Notes under the pieces: generated by a model
Told to the model about the DNA's origin: nothing
What the model saw: only the letters and a program-made list of their open reading frames with translations
The model's database searches: none
Origin: Alistipes sp.
GTDB taxonomy: Bacteria > Bacteroidota > Bacteroidia > Bacteroidales > Rikenellaceae
DNA: 64,000 bases
Assembly: GCA_022782405.1 (NCBI GenBank)
Contig: JALFNK010000009.1
Coordinates: 97,892 to 161,891 of the forward strand
Direction: 5' to 3'
Shown here: in pieces, positions 62,011 to 64,000 of the stretch
Position numbering within the stretch: the stretch's first letter is position 1
How the letters are laid out: the number at the start of each line of letters is the position of its first letter
Program-made: the position numbers and the translations under genes

Positions 62011-62565
62011 TCATGATATTGCGTTAATAGCCCAAACGGCCCATATTATAAGAATAACAAAGATTACAGATAATGTGCTATACAGTATTATGTTTTGCTT
62101 TCTTTGTTTTTCTGCATATGCTTGCCATTCCTGCTCTTTGTCTGTAAAATAGGATAACATTGGATGTTCTGCATTGACAGCATTAAGCACTGCAAGACCC
62201 GTCTTAAACTGTGATTTTGCTGCTCGAACACTCTTTTTCTTATCGGATTGTTTAAGCCACAAATCAATTGATGCTGTTAAAAATGTCAAATTCTTAATGA
62301 TTCCATCAACGTCTTTTGCCATGAACTCGATATTTAAGATAGTGTTCAGCAATTTCAGATTATTTTCGCATTCCAACGTAGTCTGTTTAGCTCGTTCAAT
62401 TGCGCCATAGTCGATACTTGGCTGCGTTACTGTAACATTGCTACTGCCACTAAATGCTACGCGCTTTCTAACATCATCCGCATGTTTGCCATACAATTTG
62501 TTACCGATAGCCTTGCCCGTCTTCTTACCAAATTCTTTGGTGGCATTGTCCCAAAAATTGCCCAT
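62011..62565 (-). CDS. Tail-anchored membrane protein of unknown function
   Basis: 184 residues. The N-terminal 40 residues are basic and glycine-rich (KEFGKKTGKAIGNKLYGKHA). Residues about 55-150 are predicted helical (TLECENNLKLLNTILNIEFM, KKSVRAAKSQFKTGLAVLNA), and the C-terminus is a single membrane helix (about 161-181, LYSTLSVIFVILIIWAVWA) with a short tail. No signal peptide, so it should be a C-terminally anchored cytoplasmic protein. No family recognised. Directly upstream of the GIY-YIG gene. A perfect palindrome (62567-62581) abuts the ATG, and the leader is long and structured. Confidence 0.62.
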   Translation of the reverse strand: MGNFWDNATKEFGKKTGKAIGNKLYGKHADDVRKRVAFSGSSNVTVTQPSIDYGAIERAKQTTLECENNLKLLNTILNIEFMAKDVDGIIKNLTFLTASIDLWLKQSDKKKSVRAAKSQFKTGLAVLNAVNAEHPMLSYFTDKEQEWQAYAEKQRKQNIILYSTLSVIFVILIIWAVWAINAIS

Positions 62566-62566
62566 T

Positions 62567-62581
62567 GCAAAACTGTTTTGC
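62567..62581. promoter_or_regulatory. Perfect palindrome abutting a start codon
   Basis: GCAAAAC-T-GTTTTGC, seven-base arms around a central base, one base upstream of the ATG at 62565. As RNA it would form a hairpin between a purine-rich GGGGAGAG and the start codon; as DNA it could be an operator. Confidence 0.5.
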
Positions 62582-62616
62582 TCTCCCCAGCCTTAAAGAA
62601 GATTTACACAAAAAGG

Positions 62617-62739
62617 AAAGGCGCAAGACTGTTAGCTCATATCATTGATTGGCTCTGGACAAGCCCATGTCGAATATAAGAAAACAGCTCACGCCTTTGG
62701 TCGTATCTAATGCGAATGCACCGTATACAAAACCAAAGG
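62617..62739 (-). other. Leader with two mutually exclusive stems
   Basis: Minus-strand RNA. CCTTTGGT (62739-62732) can pair with ACCAAAGG (62701-62694). The same segment, extended to AAAGGCG (62698-62692), can instead pair with CGCCTTT (62623-62617), which is followed by CCTTTTTG. The second fold resembles a terminator with a long internal loop. The segment also overlaps the short plus-strand frame at 62667-62801. This covers most of the 334-base gap 62566-62899. Confidence 0.35.
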
Positions 62740-62801
62740 AGAACGTCTTCATTATTCCCTCGACATTTGTTGAACTGTCCAGATTCATCAATGAGGAATA
62801 A
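62667..62801 (+). CDS. Short open frame, 44 residues, function unknown
   Basis: ATG at 62667, stop at 62799. The text (KENVFIIPSTFVELSRFINE) is protein-like, with no family recognised. No promoter or clear ribosome-binding site was seen, and the next in-frame stop upstream is at 62646, so it is either a small peptide gene or the end of a lost gene. It lies in the AT-rich island, opposite to the leader of the membrane-protein gene. Confidence 0.25.
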   Translation: MSNIRKQLTPLVVSNANAPYTKPKENVFIIPSTFVELSRFINEE

Positions 62802-62844
62802 AGCTAAACGCTTCCTATCAAATATGTTCGCCCAACGGGCAACA

Positions 62845-62852
62845 CAAAGATA
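62845..62852 (-). promoter_or_regulatory. -7 element for the AT-rich two-gene unit
   Basis: TATCTTTG on the minus strand. It is about 280 bases upstream of the ATG at 62565, leaving a long leader. Confidence 0.45.
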
Positions 62853-62899
62853 GAAATAATTTAGGACATTCTACACATGAGCTGTAAAATATGTAACAC

Positions 62900-63826
62900 T
62901 TACAAAGTTAAGTCACAATATCGTAATCTGTCATTGGCAATCGTTAGAAATACTCCGAATCTTTGTCCGTCTTCTATATTCCGTGTATTGTATCTGCAAG
63001 CAAATTCATCACAGTACAATTCCAAATGCTTTTTGCTTACCAAATGATAGACTCCGATGATGCCTCGCTTTAATTGGCTCCAAAAGCCTTCAATGCTATT
63101 CGTATGATAATGGTCTTTGACATATTCTCCTCTATGGTGGTCTACAACTTTATGCTCGTAATTTTCATGCAAACCTTTGTAGCCATGCCAACCGTCAGTA
63201 ACTACTGTACTGCCTTTGGGTACAAATGTATTGATTGCATGTTGCAATACCCATTTACTGGCTTTTGGAATGACCTCCGTATAAACTCTACCATTTGACA
63301 GCATGCCCATTACTGGTGTCTTCAATTTAAGACTACGACCTCTCGTGTTCTTCAATCGTTTGCCTGCATTCCTATTCTTGTTCTTGCCTCCGATATACGT
63401 TTCATCGACCTGTGTAACATCGCCGTATATAATGTACTTAATATTTCGCAGGTTATAACGTATCCGGCTCAACATAAACCAAGCAGTTTTTTGGGTAACT
63501 GCAATATCCTTATGCAGTTGCATGCTGCTTATGCCTTTCTTATGAGCCAAGAACATATAAATTGCAACAAACCATTTACGCAATGGAATATGTGAACCTT
63601 CAAACATGGTTCCCACCGTTACGGTAAATCGCTTGTTGCAATACTTGCATTTATGCAAGCCTCTATAGTGTCCGCCATTGGTCAGCTTATAATGTTCTTT
63701 TGACTGACTACCGCAATGCGGACATATCGGAGCACTACCACCATTCCATCTGATAGCTTCAAGGAACTCACGACAATCCTCCTCGGATTGCAGTCTGTCC
63801 AATAAATCTATCAGCGAATTTATCAT
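62900..63826 (-). CDS. IS1595-family (ISXO2-like) transposase
   Basis: 308 residues, apparently complete. An N-terminal zinc ribbon (CPHCGSQ at about 35-41 and CKYCNKRF at about 59-66) is followed by a helix-turn-helix region (SSMQLHKDIAVTQKTAWFMLSRIR) and the ISXO2-like DDE domain: Asp in DVTQVDETYIGGK, Asp in VVTDGWHGYKG, and Asn/Glu in TNSIEGFWSQLKRG. This is the IS1595 signature, whose third acidic position is Asn or Glu-x. Terminal inverted repeats could not be fixed. The flank at 63861-63870 (ACTAGACCCC) is a candidate outer end, reading GGGGTCTAGT inward. Its AT-rich composition matches the neighbouring unit. Confidence 0.9.
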   Translation of the reverse strand: MINSLIDLLDRLQSEEDCREFLEAIRWNGGSAPICPHCGSQSKEHYKLTNGGHYRGLHKCKYCNKRFTVTVGTMFEGSHIPLRKWFVAIYMFLAHKKGISSMQLHKDIAVTQKTAWFMLSRIRYNLRNIKYIIYGDVTQVDETYIGGKNKNRNAGKRLKNTRGRSLKLKTPVMGMLSNGRVYTEVIPKASKWVLQHAINTFVPKGSTVVTDGWHGYKGLHENYEHKVVDHHRGEYVKDHYHTNSIEGFWSQLKRGIIGVYHLVSKKHLELYCDEFACRYNTRNIEDGQRFGVFLTIANDRLRYCDLTL

Positions 63827-64000
63827 TGTGGGTCATTATTATATGTAAATATATTACTACACTAGACCCCGTTTTTGCACTATTTTCAGAAAAAATATCA
63901 AAGAAAATGAAAAATCGCAGTCGATAGTGTCTGCGCTTATCAAAAATAATGTTTTATAAGAAAAAAGAATCAATTCCAAAATAGGCCAAAAATTCCTATT
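63827..64000. other. AT-rich flank of the insertion sequence
   Basis: No frame of note in these 174 bases. One end of the insertion sequence probably lies near 63870. The remainder is AT-rich with no recognisable gene, tRNA or repeat before the window ends. Confidence 0.5.

Noticed and set aside
62840..63870. Terminal inverted repeats of the IS1595 element
   Set aside because: The right-side GGGGTCTAGT was compared with sequence below 62900, but matches were too weak to call ends or a target duplication.
1..64000. CRISPR array or rRNA genes
   Set aside because: No regularly spaced repeats and no rRNA sequence were seen anywhere in the window.

Overview
The window looks like a chromosomal segment of a GC-rich Bacteroidales gut bacterium, most likely close to Alistipes (Rikenellaceae). 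The grounds are many Bacteroidetes-type promoters (TAnnTTTG near -7, often with TTG/TTTG 18-20 bases upstream), a SusC/SusD pair, a GLPGLI protein beside a CarboxypepD-type outer membrane barrel, GTG/ATG starts without strong Shine-Dalgarno sequences, and a histidine pathway ending in bifunctional FtcD. The genus is an inference.

1-11.3 kb is core and housekeeping sequence: the 5' end of mutS, a DNA-glycosylase-superfamily gene overlapping a RecD-like helicase, a divergent operon of a pilin-like membrane protein, DUF3822 and rsmD, a tRNA-Asp, and an AlkZ-related gene. An exported GLPGLI protein plus a TonB-plug outer membrane barrel then lie divergent from a histidine kinase/response regulator pair. 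11.3-14.8 kb holds a zinc alcohol dehydrogenase and a cytoplasmic Gfo/Idh/MocA oxidoreductase, a second identical tRNA-Asp and a YczE-like membrane protein.

14.8-51.5 kb is one large carbohydrate-utilisation region, all on the minus strand. Its regulatory end holds a FAD-dependent lipoprotein oxidoreductase, a XylR-type (PBP plus AraC) regulator and an alpha/beta hydrolase. Next come SusC, SusD and a DUF5018 lipoprotein, an internal terminator, then GH20 hexosaminidase, two large putative TIM-barrel glycosidases (one DUF6259), a phosphodiester glycosidase (NAGPA domain), an SGNH esterase and a DUF4855 protein. A second block runs from a FucP-type sugar permease through nagA and nagB, four exported Gfo/Idh/MocA proteins, a leaderless ApbE, a two-helix membrane protein and a DUF4855-GH16-like fusion. 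It ends in a hexuronate route: KDG kinase, KDPG aldolase, SDR fructuronate reductase and UxuA. Together these predict import and breakdown of a glycan containing N-acetylhexosamine and hexuronate, possibly with phosphodiester or acyl groups.

51.6-61.4 kb holds a second YczE paralog, a secreted EEP-family phosphatase/nuclease, umuD-umuC (UmuD has Ala in place of the catalytic Ser), and a complete histidine degradation operon ftcD-hutU-hutH-hutI. From about 61.5 kb to the end the DNA is clearly AT-rich: a two-gene unit (tail-anchored membrane protein plus GIY-YIG nuclease-like protein) behind a structured leader, followed by an IS1595-family transposase. This is the most likely recently acquired part.
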